64,000 nucleotides of DNA from NCBI GenBank assembly GCA_036346395.1, contig CM070611.1, positions 20,346,473-20,410,472 on the forward strand, in the 5' to 3' direction. A model generated the notes under the pieces. That model did no database searches, was not told the origin of the DNA, and saw only the letters and a program-made list of their open reading frames with translations. This DNA is from Hsuehochloa calcarea. Lineage: Eukaryota; Streptophyta; Magnoliopsida; Poales; Poaceae. A program made the position numbers and the translations under genes. Below are positions 29,031 to 41,311 of the stretch, in pieces; within the stretch, counting starts at the first letter, position 1, and every line of letters starts with the position of its first letter.

Positions 29031-30873
29031 TGTGGATATCGTGGGGATATGTGCATGATCTTAGTGTGATGAGTCAATTGGCAATGGCGTTGTTGGTTTG
29101 ACGAATCTCGCGTTTTCGAAAAACCTCAGTGCTGTCAGGTCATTGGCGGTCCGACCGGCCAAGCCGCCGGTCAGACCGGCCGTGTGGCAGTCCGACAGGC
29201 AATGCTTGCTGGTCCGACCGGCCACAGTTCAAAGTGGAGTTTGGGTCTAGGCCAAAAATAGGTTGTGTAGGCATGAGAGGGGAGTCTCCTAGATGTGGTC
29301 GCATAATTTTTGGAGCTCCCAGTCAAAAGTTCTATCCTTTGGAAAATTCCAGAGAGGTTGCGGTTTTTCAAGTTGAAATTTGGCTAAGTCTTTTGGGGCG
29401 GCCCGACCGCCGTTCTTAATCGGTCCGATCATTGAAATGGATCCGACCGGCTTGGTAGGGCGGTCGACCGGCTTCCACTTGGACTTCGGTCATTTTGGCA
29501 TTGTTGTGTTTTCGTTGTGTTTAATGCATGAGTTTCAATGCTTTATTGTTGCATATTGCATTGTTGAGCTAATGTGGGTCAAGTTGTGAAGAACTTGTTC
29601 CCAGAGACAAATTCCTTGTCTATTTTTGTGCAGGTGGCTTACAGGTCAACGACGTCAACGGTGAGGTGGATCGGGACTAAGCTTGGAGAGCTGAGGTCCA
29701 GAACGATCATGGATGCTGGATGAGGTCGTGTGACTCAAGCATAGTGCAGAATGGACAAGATGGTTCGAACGGACAGTTCGTTGCGGCTGGTTGGATCAAG
29801 CGGCGCGGGGGTCGGTGCAAGTGCCTTGGAGGTTCCGATGGGATTCGGACGGGAGAGACTTGCCGACATGATGAGAGACGCTGATCAACCTACACGTGGT
29901 GAAGTAGGCGATTGCTTCAACATATTTGTGTGTGTGGGTCCCATTTGTGTTGGGCCTTAATGGGAGCCCATGAGAGAAACCCTAGCCTCTCCTATAAATA
30001 GAAGGGAGGAGATGGAAAAAAAACCCCCAAGCCCCCAAGCACTCAAGCACTTAAGCACTCATTTAGAAAAACTCCAACTTTTCTAGGGTAAGGGTTTGGA
30101 GAGGAGAGGAGAGGAGAGGAGAGGAAATTTGTGTGTGCTCTTGGATTGAGCTCTTGTCCTCCTTGAGGGAGTGGCTTTGTAAGCAATATTTTGAATCAAT
30201 TAATCTATGGATGTTTGCTCAAGGGTGAAGTCTCATTTGTTTTCTTCTCTCTTTTGATGATTTTGGTGCTTCCTTGATCCGGGCGTTTATGCTTGGTCTC
30301 TTGACCGATTTTACCTTGCTATAGTGTGTGGGAATACTCCTAGAATCATCTGGATCATCAATCCCCCACAAGCAAGTTTTGGATCAAGATTTTCATATTT
30401 CTAGGTTTTGAACACTTCTTTGGTAAAACCTAAAGAGATCGATTCTTTGAAGTGGATCTGGACGATCGTCGCTAGAAATAGGTCTCAGATATCCTTAGGG
30501 AGGTGTGCTCCAAATTTGGTCAAGTTTCATTAGTTGAATCAAAAGTTGGACTAATTTTCGTTTTAGATTTGGGCATTGTGCGTTGCCTCTGGACTAAATC
30601 GGTCTGACCGATTTTTCACTGTCGGTCCGACCGCCAGGCAGTCAGACCGCCAGCTCTACATCGGTCCGACCGGTTCAGTGATATCAACTCTCCATTATCG
30701 AGTCTTGTGGTTAAGGGGGTAATCGGATTCAACACAAGGCTTCCTCTGTGCATTTACTGATCTTCTTAGCTTTCATAATAGCTAAAGGAGAAAAGTGCGT
30801 ATTGAATTTGATTAAGGCGAAAAATCGAGAAAGCGCCTATTCACCCCCCTCTAGTCGCCTTTACGGTCCTACA
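29031..30873 (+). repeat. 5' LTR of the Sirevirus-like element, 1843 bp
   Basis: Starts TGTGGATATCGTGGGG and ends CCTTTACGGTCCTACA two bases before the primer-binding site. The first half holds several GGTCCGACCGGCC-like palindromes (29146-29225, 29397-29475) and others stand near the end (30600-30672). It is about two-thirds alike to the LTR at 63092. Confidence 0.82.
29992..30000 (+). promoter_or_regulatory. TATA box in the Sirevirus-like LTR
   Basis: CTATAAATA, preceded by AAACCCTAGCC. The same placement occurs in the LTRs at 49742, 59255 and 63958, so it is the likely LTR promoter. Confidence 0.7.
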
Positions 30874-30875
30874 AG

Positions 30876-30889
30876 TGGTATCAGAGCCC
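30876..30889 (+). promoter_or_regulatory. Primer-binding site (tRNA-iMet type)
   Basis: TGGTATCAGAGCCC two bases after the LTR end. Confidence 0.85.
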
Positions 30890-30929
30890 AGTTAGCTCTT
30901 CTCATAGATCTTAACCGGTCTTTGGAGCC

Positions 30930-31496
30930 ATGGCGACTGACAAGTATTCAACCAAACCACATATTTTGGATAGAGTTGATTTTGCTTATTGGAAGGCCCG
31001 AATGCAGGCCTACATCGAGGCTCAAGGGCACGTAATTTGGCTTAAGGTAAAAAATCCTTATGTCGTGCCAGCCGATGACGATGTAATCACTCCAGATGTG
31101 GAGGCCAACAGCAAGGCTCAGAATTTTTTGATCCAAGGCCTTAGTCGATCGGAGTTTGAGCGTGTCGCTCATTTGCGGTCTGCTCATGAGATCTGACGGA
31201 CTCTCTGTGATTATCACGAGGGCTCCACTACGATCAAGGAAGTGAGACAGAACCAGCTCAAGAAAATTTACTCCAAGATCGAGAAAAGACTTGGTGAGTC
31301 TTTAGATGAGCTGTGGGGAAGATTTTCTAAGATTCTTCATGATCTCCGCGCTGTTGACCTCGTCTTCACTGAGTCAGAAAATTCCCGCCAGCTTTTGGGT
31401 GCTCTTGATGTGAAGGTTTGGGGAATGAAGATCACTTCCATCAATGACAACACTATCATGAGTGAGCTTACTATGGATAAACCAAAAATTTTAGTG
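30930..31496 (+). pseudogene. Sirevirus-like gag, N-terminal part
   Basis: ATG at 30930: MATDKYSTKPHILDRVDFAY and onward, with FAYWKARMQAYI and QGLSRSEFERVAHLRSAHEI typical of copia gag. A TGA (31195) stands where the next Trp is usual, then the frame continues with LKKIYSKIEKRLGESLDELW to KVWGMKITSINDN. It breaks off near 31,496. Confidence 0.8.
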
Positions 31497-32607
31497 ATAG
31501 TGACATACTCAAAACCTATTCCACATTAAATTACACTAAAATAGGAATCCCAAAAAATTGATTTCACTCCATTTGGAGTTACAGATAATTACTTATGCAT
31601 TTTTGAAGTTTAAAAGCATTTTTAGTACAACAATAATACTAAACCGAAAATAATTTGGCTAGCAATATTTTCTGGAATAGAAGCATACTTCAAACAAATT
31701 TTATATAAAATTACATTTAAAAAGGAATCTAACAAAATTTGAGTCATCAAATTTGGAGTTAAAATGAATTACTTATGTTATTTTGAAGTTTAAGCAATTT
31801 TTAGTACACAAATAAAGTATTTCCAAAAATATAAAAGTATTTAATACTTTTCTTACTGAGGCTTACCTAGCCATGGACTGACCAAAGGGTCCCACAATTT
31901 TGTTTTTATTTTCATTAAAATCCTAAAAAAAAAGGCTGCTGACAAGTGAGGCCATGTTATACGAACAATGCGTGGACCAAGGTCCAAGACACTTGGCGCG
32001 CGGGCACATGGCTCATCTATGTGCACTGTGCACTAAATGCGGCCGGGCATGCTTGTCATCCACACATCAGAGAATAAAATCGACACTAACTACGCTTAGC
32101 ACTAATGATGTCCTAAAGACCGAGATTAAGCTCTTAATTTCCAACTACAGTGCCAGTCCGCGTCCGACAATAGAGCCGCTCCTGGCCGATATTTTCTCCG
32201 GCGTGCCGCCGGCGATTGAGGCTATGGCGGCGCCGGCTAAGGACCAAAACAGGATCTACATGCTACTGCGCACCCGTAGACACCGGCAGTGAGATCAGAG
32301 GTTGTCCGACGCTGTGGCGCGACGAGGCGAAGCGAGGCGTCGCTTCTGGCCGTTAGTGCGACGGCTGGAGTGGGAGCGGCTCGCCGCGTCGGGGCGGCGG
32401 TGGTGACTTCGGAGGAGGTCGGGTCGAAGAGGGCCTGGATCCGATGGGGGCATGCAGATCCGGTGGGTGGCGGATGGGGTCAGGGCAGCGCGGCGCAGCA
32501 CGACATTAGGGGCTGAGCAAATGGAGAGGGGGAGAATGGGGGATTGGGTTGGTTCCTGTTTATATAGCTGGTACTGGGTGGGTAATTAACACCATGTCTA
32601 GGGGCAA
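31497..32607. other. Retrotransposon-derived sequence, probably part of a long LTR
   Basis: AT-rich text resembling the interior of long gypsy LTRs (ACTCCATTTGGAGTTA), then a GC-rich stretch (32,150-32,500). On the minus strand a TATA-like CTATATAAAC stands at 32,561-32,570. No LTR pair, primer-binding site or coding domain is visible. Confidence 0.45.
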
Positions 32608-35600
32608 ATGTGAGACCCCGGTTTATCCGGCTTGTAATGCTTAACCATCCATTCGGTCCTAGCATCACAAAGCGTATAATCCGAGACTCGAGACATGTAT
32701 ACTTCTTAAATGCACGATATACACACCTTTTACAAAGTTCATGCATCGCCCATTCATTCACATAGAACCGAAGCAAAAACAACAATCCAAAAGATAACAT
32801 AACTAGAAGATAGCAATTTACAAAAGAGAGGCCGACCGGCCAAATACATCCATGGTCAAAATAAGATAGACAGCGGAAGCAAAAGTGCCATAAGATGGCT
32901 AAAAGCAAAAGAGCCGACCAGTGTGCCCTTAACCCACAAGGCAACCGACCGGACCGCCAAGCTAGCCGCCAAACCCGAAGCACATCTCACAAAAGTGAGG
33001 CCCTTGAGGCTCACCTTCTTCCCCGCAGAACAAAAAGCAGGCTAAAAAGCCGGTGAGTACTGAATGTACTCGCGAGACTTACATGTGGAGTAACAAACCT
33101 GTACATATACTACATGCGAGCTCATTGAAGTGGAGGCTGTATGTTTCATTTTAGCATAAAGCAAGTTTCCATTTGCAATAATGTAATAGATTGAAAGCGA
33201 TTTAACAAATCTGTTTTTAATGTTCAAATAATGGCAAATGACAACGATATAACAAGAGATAGATGACAACAACAATCACTCGAAGTGACTAGCCCGTCAC
33301 CACCACGACCATAGCATGAATTACCCATTCATACCACCCACACGACAGCTTTTAAGTTTGAAAACAAAGGTTGTAGTCTAACTCTTGGAAGACCTCCCCA
33401 GCGTGTCCATAACCTGGGACGAGGCTATTCGAATAGTTTTATCCCTGCAGGTGTACCAACTTACCCACATGTCGGACCGCCTTTTGCCACATGATTAAGC
33501 ACTTGCGCTTAGGTATCTAAGACGGCTAAGTCCTACGAGACGTTTTCAATATTATGTATTAACTTCGAGTCACCCGTATGGATAGAAACCCATACGTTGT
33601 GTCGGGGTCGTGGCCCAGCCTCGGACAACTACCCGTCACGGGTAAAGCCTTGGACAACTGCGACGCCCCTCAAGGTGGAGAACCTTCAAAGCAATCCCCA
33701 CCACCGCACACCCAACACACACACGTAACACATACCATGTTTCCTACGACACACACACAAAACCTTTCCTCCTGCGACTCGGAGATAACACACGCCAAAG
33801 TACTAAGTCAAGAGGGGTCCCATATAACCCTCATGTGGTTAGTACACAATAGTGCTTGCTTTAGTGTAACAAGATGTTCGGTCCTTGATGACTTGTGCAC
33901 CATTCCGATCACACCCAAAAACACCACACCAACATACCATTATGCCCAAGTCCAAATCCATTTTCATTTTTCAATTTTTGATTTGCAAAATTAACAAAGC
34001 ACAAAGTGCTGGACATAATGGAAGAATAATAGTTTTTGTGTGATCAAGACCATTGACTAAGCCGGTGGTCGCCCAAAGCTACCGAACTAAGCATGGCTAA
34101 GCATTTTCCAATCGGAAGCTACTAAGTGATCCAAGTCCCTCCATCGGACTCCGACCACAGCAAATCACCTAAGCTCATGGTAGTAGAGGATAAACGAGTC
34201 CTATAGATTATGCAACTATAGGATGCTAACCATAATTTAACAACAAAATAGCAATGCATACATACGAGTTGGAAATCAATATATTAGACTTGTAAAATAA
34301 TAGGATTAACATGATCAAACTGCTTGCCTGCTTGCTGTGGGTCAAGATGTTGCTGGGGATTAACAATATTGGCGATGTGCTCTTCGGGTCCTAACGAGAA
34401 AGCGAAAAGCAATCGATAAGAACGAATAAAATGCAAGGACTCAACAGCAAACTTTTTCCAAAAATTCTGAAAACCTTACCGAAGCAAGACACTGATTTAT
34501 AAAGAATTTAGCAACAAGAACCAATTGATTTGGATTCTTAATGCCAAAACTACGACCGAAAGAAGGTCTTACGACCAGGTAGTGGTCGTAAAAGAAACCT
34601 ACGACTATGACGTAGTCGTAGCAAGTCTTACGTCCAAGTTCCAGTCGTGGAAGAACTTACGACCAGGCGACCAGGTACAAGTCGTAATGGAACTTACGAC
34701 TAGGTGCTAGTCGTAGAAGGACTCATGCCCCTGGCATAGTCGTAATAAGACCTACGATCATTTATACATCGTAGTAGAGCTTACGACTAAGTTAGGTAAC
34801 CGGTCGGAATCCGACCACTAGGTAACGCCTCCCCGCGCTTTGCGGTGGCTCGGCCGCGATCTCCGACCACTGGGCGCCAACAAGGCGGATGAGTGTACCA
34901 AAAGTTGAAGGGTTCGACCGCCGCCAAGATCGGCCTGAGTATATTGCATAGCGATGGTACGACCACGAAGCGGCCGAGAAGGTATGGCTCGGGAGGACTC
35001 GAACGAACAATGCCAAAGGACAACGAAACATACTTACTTTCCTATAGGGCAATGCGAAAGTACGGGTCAAGAACGACCAGAGACCCACGAGTGGCTCCGA
35101 CGACGAGTATCCGAATGGCGGTGGTAAGGTTCTCGCTAGGCCACACGACACGGGCACGAGAGAACCAAACCGCGGGAGAGTTAAGCCCAAATAGTAAAGG
35201 GGAGCAGAGGGGCGAAGACTTGAAGAAGAAACCCCGCCGCACCGCCTCCACCAAGCTCCACACTCAACAATGTCTGGTCGAAGAGAGTGCGAGGACCGCA
35301 GCTCAAGCAAGAGGGTGAGTGCTAGTGGAGTTGCGTATGCTAAAGGAAGCTAAGGGCGAAGCAATGGGGTTTAAATAGAGCAATGGCGAGAGCAACGGCC
35401 GGATTTTTCCAATCGGGTCAACAACGCCATGAGAGCAATGGGAGTGCTGAGTCATGGCCCTCGAGGATGAGCGCGACATGCATTTAATGCACCCAGAGCT
35501 AGCCGTTTAAAGGTGGACATAGAGTAGACTGCACGCCACTGCTTTTCTCCCATGCGCACGCCATGGCAGAGCTCACGCGCGCGCGGACAGAGGAAGGGGA

Positions 35601-36004
35601 CGACTCGCTGGTCGTCGGATTGGAATCGAACTACTGGGCTAGATCGAGCGGATTGAAACGATCCCATCGCTCGATCGGGTCGAGATCGCTCGATGCCGAT
35701 CCAACGGCCGAGTTAGATCGGGCGTTCACAACGACTCCATTCGTCGTATACCGGTCGAAGGTCGCAGTGATACCGATCCAACGGCATCACGACCCTAGCT
35801 CCCGAACGACCGAGTTGGTACCGTTAGTGGGTGGACCGCGCCCCGTGGCTCGAGCCCGAGTCCGACTTAAACCCAAGGAACAGTGAAAACTAGTTAGGGT
35901 TTGAATTTGAAAACCGATTTTTGGAGAACTATTTAAGGTAGTGACGAGGATCTAATAATCCTCATTTTATCTTTTATCTATAATTTTATTATGGGTAAAT
36001 ATGA
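32608..36004 (+). repeat. Long-LTR-type sequence, related (reversed) to 41280-46845
   Basis: Begins at 32612 (TGTGAGACCCCGG; left bound approximate). The first 450 bp parallel the reverse complement of the right end of the 41280-46845 element: terminal TGTGAG, ACAGCGGAAGCAAA, AAGGCAACCGAC and a GAGTAC-N5-GTACTC palindrome at 33055-33071 occur in the same order. The right end is not defined and may be cut by the gypsy LTR at 36005. No coding domain is seen. Minus-strand frames over 34,790-35,310 and 35,450-35,670 look like chance GC-rich frames. Confidence 0.5.
34551..34787. repeat. Minisatellite of TACGAC...GTCGTA palindromes, array 1
   Basis: About seven units of 33-36 bp. Each is a small palindrome followed by a spacer like GAAGGACT. 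Examples are TACGACCaggtagtGGTCGTA and TACGACTAGgtgCTAGTCGTA (9-bp arms). The centre of each hairpin varies while the arms co-vary to keep pairing. Confidence 0.85.
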
Positions 36005-36716
36005 TGTCACATAGTCCCCAGAGGTACCCCTTATCTATAAGGGAGAAGCCCAACAAGTGATTGTAAGTTCTTCTACAATCACCCCATAGTCGTAAGTCTT
36101 GCTACGACTATATCATGGTCGTAAGTCCTTCTACGACCACTACATAGTCGTAAGTCCTTCTACGATCAAGCACCGGTCGTAAGTCCTTTACGATCGCCAC
36201 CGGTCGTAAGTTCTTCTACCACTGTAAACTTCACCACCTTATAATCAAACCTAAGCGAGTGGGTCCAATTGATTAAGGAACCGAACGGTCTACACGCACT
36301 ATTATTCCGCTTATTAATGGTGTGTAACTACCCCATTATCTCTCGAAGATAATTGCCGACGGCGCGGAAGAAGCCGAGACGTCGGTAATTACCGCCATCA
36401 TGCGCTCAAGCATCGGATTAATTAGGCGATCTCCCGCAGACAAAACGGCTACTTCTTCACGACTATATAAGGGCATCAATCGAGAGATAGAGGAGGCGAA
36501 TAAGAGCTAGTCAAGTAGAAACACAAGTGCTATTCTCTGTAAGAGTCTTAGTCTTTACTTGATCATCAAGATTACCATACACACGGATTAGGGTTATTAT
36601 TCTCTCCGAGAAGGCCCGAACTGCCTAAACATCCCGTGTCAATCCACTCGCGTGATCCCATCTCTAGAGACCTCAATCAAACAATCTTTACGTAAGATCG
36701 GTTCTAATACACCACA
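36005..36716 (+). repeat. 5' LTR of the gypsy element, about 712 bp
   Basis: Ends CTAATACACCACA at 36716, followed by the primer-binding site. I place its start at TGTCACATAG (36005) because no better TG stands nearby; this is tentative. It carries array 2 of GTCGTA repeats. Confidence 0.55.
36062..36225. repeat. Minisatellite of GTCGTA repeats, array 2, in the gypsy LTR
   Basis: About five units such as GTCGTAAGTCCTTCTACGAC. The spacer AGTCCTTC is the complement of the GAAGGACT spacer of array 1, so the two arrays are the same family in opposite orientation, about 1.3 kb apart. Confidence 0.85.
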
Positions 36717-36717
36717 A

Positions 36718-36735
36718 TTGGCGCCGATCGTGGGG
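36718..36735 (+). promoter_or_regulatory. gypsy primer-binding site
   Basis: TTGGCGCCGATCGTGGGG, one base after the LTR end. Confidence 0.75.
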
Positions 36736-36787
36736 ATCTTTCGCAATCTCTTGTCAACATACTCTCTTTTTCCAATCTCATGCAATC

Positions 36788-37170
36788 ATGGCGTGAGAAT
36801 GGAACGAGGAGAACTGGTTTGACTTGGCAGACACGCAGACGCCGACATGGATGCCGGCTTTGACTACGAGCCGAGTGATGCATCCGCCGATGGTGATGTT
36901 GCCTCCGAGATTATTCTCCAGAAACCATCCCATTAATGGAGTTGAGGAGGATCCTTATCCCCACAACAATACGCCCAACAGAGGAGCCAATTCTCTCAAA
37001 GGACAAGGGTCAATCCGACCAGACCGCCTCCCGTGAGGACTCACAACACGACGAGAGTTCTTTCTCCAAGTGTTCAAGTCCATTTAAGACGGTCCGACTT
37101 GGTAAGTCAAGTTCTGGGAGCCACCATTCCAGGACTCCACCAGCATCTAGTGATCCTCTCTCGTGGTAAC
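36788..37170 (+). pseudogene. gypsy gag N-terminus
   Basis: ATG at 36788 gives M-A and then an immediate TGA caused by a missing base. In the shifted frame EWNEENWFDLAD follows, the same opening as at 16780. The acidic, Ser-rich text continues in mixed frames to about 37,170 (SSGSHHSRTPP). Confidence 0.75.
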
Positions 37171-38127
37171 TCCAGAGAGGTGGGATCAAGCATGCTTTTC
37201 CGCAATTCACTGCCTCCCGCAGATCTCATTTGCGAACGGAGACGATTATAATCCGGAGTTCCCTACCTAGAGGGGATTACTCCAAGTCGCCAGATGGTGT
37301 CCCTTGAGCACTCCTCAAGCGGGGAGGCCTCGAGCGCAAGTGAGAATCATCAACGGAGGTCTTCGCCCTTCCCCAAATCGTGGTCACCTCATGGAGGCCG
37401 AGATAAGAACACTCCCGAAGATCACACACCGCGCGCCCCTCGTGGTAATGGCAAGGGCACCACCGCTGTGAGAGAACCAACACTGATGAACGCGAGGAAA
37501 TCCTCGACATTCTCGCAGACTCCACTAAGAAGGCCTCAAAGACCGATGAGGAGGATTTTAATGTCGCGAAGAAAGAAAATTGCACCCGTAAGAACTCGCC
37601 CGGGCGATTCAACATCAACGAGGAGGTACAAGAACTCCAGACATCAACGACTTGCTCGAGAATCCCACCAAGAGCTTGCTCGAACGCTGTGGTACGATCT
37701 CTTTGTCAAGAGATTACGCAAAGACTTCGAATCGTGATGACAAGATCGGAGGTACCTCATCGACAACATTCTGTAGTCGAGTAATACGATTCCTCACCTA
37801 CTGACCAATCGAATATTTCACGAGGAATCGACACGCCATAAGTCGAATCGATCCCTATTCGAGAAATACATTTCGATCACCAAGATCAAGCCCCTCAAGA
37901 GGTGATCATTCACTACTTCGACAAAGAAATTCATTAACGGTGGAGTACGAGGAGTATTCCTCAGAGAACCGAGGCCTACTACGTAATCAAAGTCACCGCA
38001 CGGCATCGTCGATACGATCACCTGGTGACATTAACCCTTCTTTCCTACAAAGAAGGCGCTAAGAAGTGATTATGGATGCCGCATTTTCGCCGACTTCGAG
38101 CATTCACGCCACCTCATTTTCGACCAA
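37171..38127 (+). pseudogene. gypsy gag, middle part, unrecognisable in detail
   Basis: Between the gag opening and the capsid domain the plus strand shows only short charged frames (for example HHLRSR- or RPQRPMRRIL-like text), consistent with gag broken by many indels. No separate gene is present. Confidence 0.5.
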
Positions 38128-38440
38128 GTGAACATGGAGAAATTTGATGGATCTCAAAATCCCATCGAATTTCTTGAGATCTATACAACACCGTCCGAGC
38201 AAAGCAGGAGGAGGAGAGCATGTAATGGCGAATTACCTTCCGATCGTGCTCGAAGGATCCGCTCGATCGTGGTTATTAAACCAACCACTCGAGTCGATCT
38301 ACTCTTGGCAACACTGTGATCTTCTACAGCGAATTTCCAAGGCACATACAACCGCCTCGAAAAGAAGACGACTTGCACCGGATAAACAGAACAACAACGA
38401 GACTTTGCGCCAATTCATCAAACGCTTTAGTCGTTCGTAA
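38128..38440 (+). pseudogene. gypsy gag capsid domain (retrotransposon gag type)
   Basis: Split over two frames: MEKFDGSQNPIEFLEIYTT, then HVMANYLPIVLEGSARSWLL and NNNETLRQFIKRFS. This is the standard plant gypsy gag pattern. A frameshift falls near 38,190-38,210 and another near 38,320. Confidence 0.85.
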
Positions 38441-39189
38441 CTCAATTCCGGAAATTTCGATTCTCCGTGATCGTGGCTTTAAGCAAGGAGTCCGCGTAGA
38501 GAAGAATAACGGAGGACATTGCTCAATCCTCCCAACATCATTGCCGAACTCTTCGAGATGGCCGATCGATATGCAATCGCTTCGAGGCAATCGAGTGGAA
38601 CAACACTATCGATCGAGAAACATATACTCCTCGAGCCGTGAAGTTGGTAAGGATAAAAAGCAAAAAGTCCAAGAAGAAAATAAAAGTCAAAACCACAAAC
38701 CGCTGGTTCCAAGGAGGTTTCGCCGTGAAAGATGGAGAGCCCTAAACCACCAAGTCGCACTCGATCAAGGCAAAGGTAAGCTACCGATCGTAAGAACGAC
38801 AAACCAAGGTGGTGTCCTTTTCATAAAAGGAAGGACATGACCTCCGCGAATCGCCGAAGTTTTCCAAAGAAAGCTTGAGGACTACTACAACTAAGAAAGC
38901 ACCACTCCCTACTCGAAAGGTGTAGGACATACGAGTGGCCAAAAGTCGTCGGATGATGAGGAGATGCCGCCCAAGATCCGCAACATACCGTTGAGCACAT
39001 CTACGAGGATCATCGACATACGACTCCAAACGACAACTTAAAGTCGCCGGACGAGAGGTAAATTCTATACATACTCCTCTCACAATAAATTACCAAGTGG
39101 TCAAGTTACCATCTCTTTTGAGAAGGATGATCGCCCAATCACTACGAGTCGATCAAAGTCGATATCCGATTGTGGTGAACCCACCATCA

Positions 39190-39290
39190 ACAACCGTCGG
39201 GTCAATCGAGTGTTGGTTGATGGTGGCGCTTCTTTGAACATATTATTTACTAATGCCCCGGACGAGATGCAAGTACCAGACAAAGGTAAG
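39190..39290 (+). pseudogene. gypsy aspartic protease remnant
   Basis: RVNRVLVDGGASLNILF contains the D-G-G-A active-site box seen in this gypsy lineage. Flanking frames are short and broken. Confidence 0.75.
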
Positions 39291-39849
39291 GCTTGTGACG
39301 ATACTCCTTTCATGGAATCGCATCGGTCTTCACCAAACCTATTGGCCAAGTTTCTCTTCCTTTAACATTTGGCTCACCAAGTAATTCGAGACGTAGAAAG
39401 TCTCCTTTGATGTGGTCGATTTCGACACAGATATAACGCCATACTTGACGACCAACTTTGGCAAAATTCTTAATGGCTACTCATTACGTATCAATGTCTT
39501 AAGATGCCAGTCCCAAAGGAGTGATCACCATTCAATGTGACAAAAAGATGGCGATAGTCACGATCGTCGATCCTCGAGATGGTTGGTCAAATACCAACTC
39601 GAGATGAAAGTCACCTTCGACTAGCAAGTCGAAGCCTCAAAGTCGCACCAAAGCCGAACGACCAAGTCAAAGAGGTTCCTCCGACGCAGAAGAACCTCAA
39701 GATCGCTCATCGGGAGACTTCCGACCCCAAATAGGAAGACGCCTCATTACCTTCCTCCGAGCTAACGCAGATGTCTTTGCGTGGCAAGCATCCGACATGC
39801 CCGAGTCCCTGTGGAGGTGATCGAGCACAGCTAGCTTTACTACCGATAA

Positions 39850-40620
39850 AGTACCAGAAACAAAAATTACGGAGATTTGCCCCGATCGACGAGATGCTAT
39901 TAAATCGAGTTGGACAAGCTACTTAAAGGTGCTTTATAAGAGAAGTCAACCACCTGAGTGGTTGGCTAACCTGTAATGGTCAAAAGTCAAACGGCAAATG
40001 GCGATGTGCGTGGACTTTATCGATCTTAATAAAGCTTGTCCAAAAGATGATTTCCCTTTACCTCGTGACGATCACCGTTGATTCAACCGCAGTTGTGAGA
40101 TATTAAGTTTTTAGATGCATATTCGATACCACCAGATCAATATGTGTTTAAACGATGAAGAAAAGACCGCATTCATTACTCCATTTGGTACCTTTTGCTA
40201 TGTCAAAATGCCATTTGGTCTAAAGAATGCGGTGCTTTTTTTCAACGCCTAATGCAATCGACTTTTTCATCTCAATTAGGCCGAATTTGGAAGCCTATGT
40301 TGATGATCTAGTCGTAAAAAGCATTAAAAGACTTAATCATATCATCGACCTACAAGAAACATTCGACAACCTCGTAAAGCACCGCTTAAAACTCAATCCG
40401 AGAAGTGTGTGTTTGGAATTTCTTCAGAAAATTGCTTGGATTCCTAGTATCCGAACGAGGAATCAAGCAAATCTGAAAAAATAAAAGCCATCCTCCGGAT
40501 GCGCCCTCCAAACACAAAAAGGAAGTCCGTAAACTCACTTTGGGTGCATGGCGGCTTTAAGTCATTTCATTGCACGACTAGGAGAAAAAGGACTACCTTT
40601 CTTTAAACTTCTCAGAGACA
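39850..40620 (+). pseudogene. gypsy reverse transcriptase remnant
   Basis: Text in several frames: MCVDFIDLNKACPKDDFPLP, DEEKTAFITPFGTFCYVKMP, FGLKNA and EAYVDDLVVKS (YVDD box at 40296-40307). After that come thumb and connection pieces (MAALSHFIARLGEKGLPFFK). Single-base indels separate nearly every motif. Confidence 0.85.
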
Positions 40621-41129
40621 AGAAGGTTTTGAGTGGTCGAACGAGGCAAACGCGCTTTGAGGATGTCAAGAGGTATCTTCGAGTGCTCCTGCTCGTTTCT
40701 CCAAAGCCGTAAGAGACGCCTTAATTTACCTAGCCGCCATGCCACAGCAAGAAGCGCAGAGATCGTCGAGAACGTGAAAACGCATAACGACCGGTTTATT
40801 ACGTCCCGAAGTTTTACACGGGCCTAAGGAGCGTTACCCTCGTGTCCAAAAACTTCTATATGCCCTCCTCATGTCTTCGAGGAAATCATGCATTATTTTC
40901 AGCGCACAAAATAGTCTGTTGCCCGAGTTTCCTTTGGGAGCAATCCTCCATAATAAGGAAACAATGGACGCATGGCAAATGGTCAGTCGAACTTGGGGAG
41001 TTCGATCTCCATTTCGTGTCCCGAACGGCCATAAAATCCCAGATCTTGGCAGACTTTGTCGTCGAATGGACAAATCTGAACTCGTTCAGATCCCCCGACG
41101 ATTCCCACGACTGCTGGATGATGTACTTG

Positions 41130-41279
41130 ACGGGTCACTTACTTTAAGTGGCTCTGGTCGGGTGGTCTGGTATCTCCTACCGGAGAAACCTTAAAGTATG
41201 CCATACAATTAAACTTTCAGGCTACTAACAATGTGGCAGAGTACGAAGGTTTGCTAGCTGGCATACGAGCTGCGAAAGC
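41130..41279 (+). pseudogene. gypsy RNase H, part before the insertion
   Basis: Reads AIQLNFQATNNVAEYEGLLA-like text (here with TNNVAEYEGLLAGIRAAKA at the end), then is cut at 41279 by the inserted element. It resumes at 46846 with ALSI and RLLVRG. Confidence 0.8.
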
Positions 41280-41282
41280 TGT

Positions 41283-41311
41283 AACATCCTGATTTTCAAA
41301 ATCGGGATGTT
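41283..41311. repeat. Terminal hairpin, left end of the 5566-bp insertion
   Basis: AACATCCTGATTTT, one C, then AAAATCGGGATGTT: 13 of 14 positions pair. It starts three bases from the element end. Confidence 0.92.

Larger units (their letters stand above)
29031..31496 (+). mobile_element. Sirevirus-like Ty1/copia element: 5' LTR plus gag, truncated
   Basis: An LTR of 1843 bp, a tRNA-iMet-type primer-binding site and the first 190 or so codons of gag. The text stops matching gag at about 31,496, where unrelated sequence begins. No pol follows in this copy. Long LTRs, GGTCCGACCGG palindromes and gag type fit the Sirevirus (Maximus/SIRE) lineage. Confidence 0.8.
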
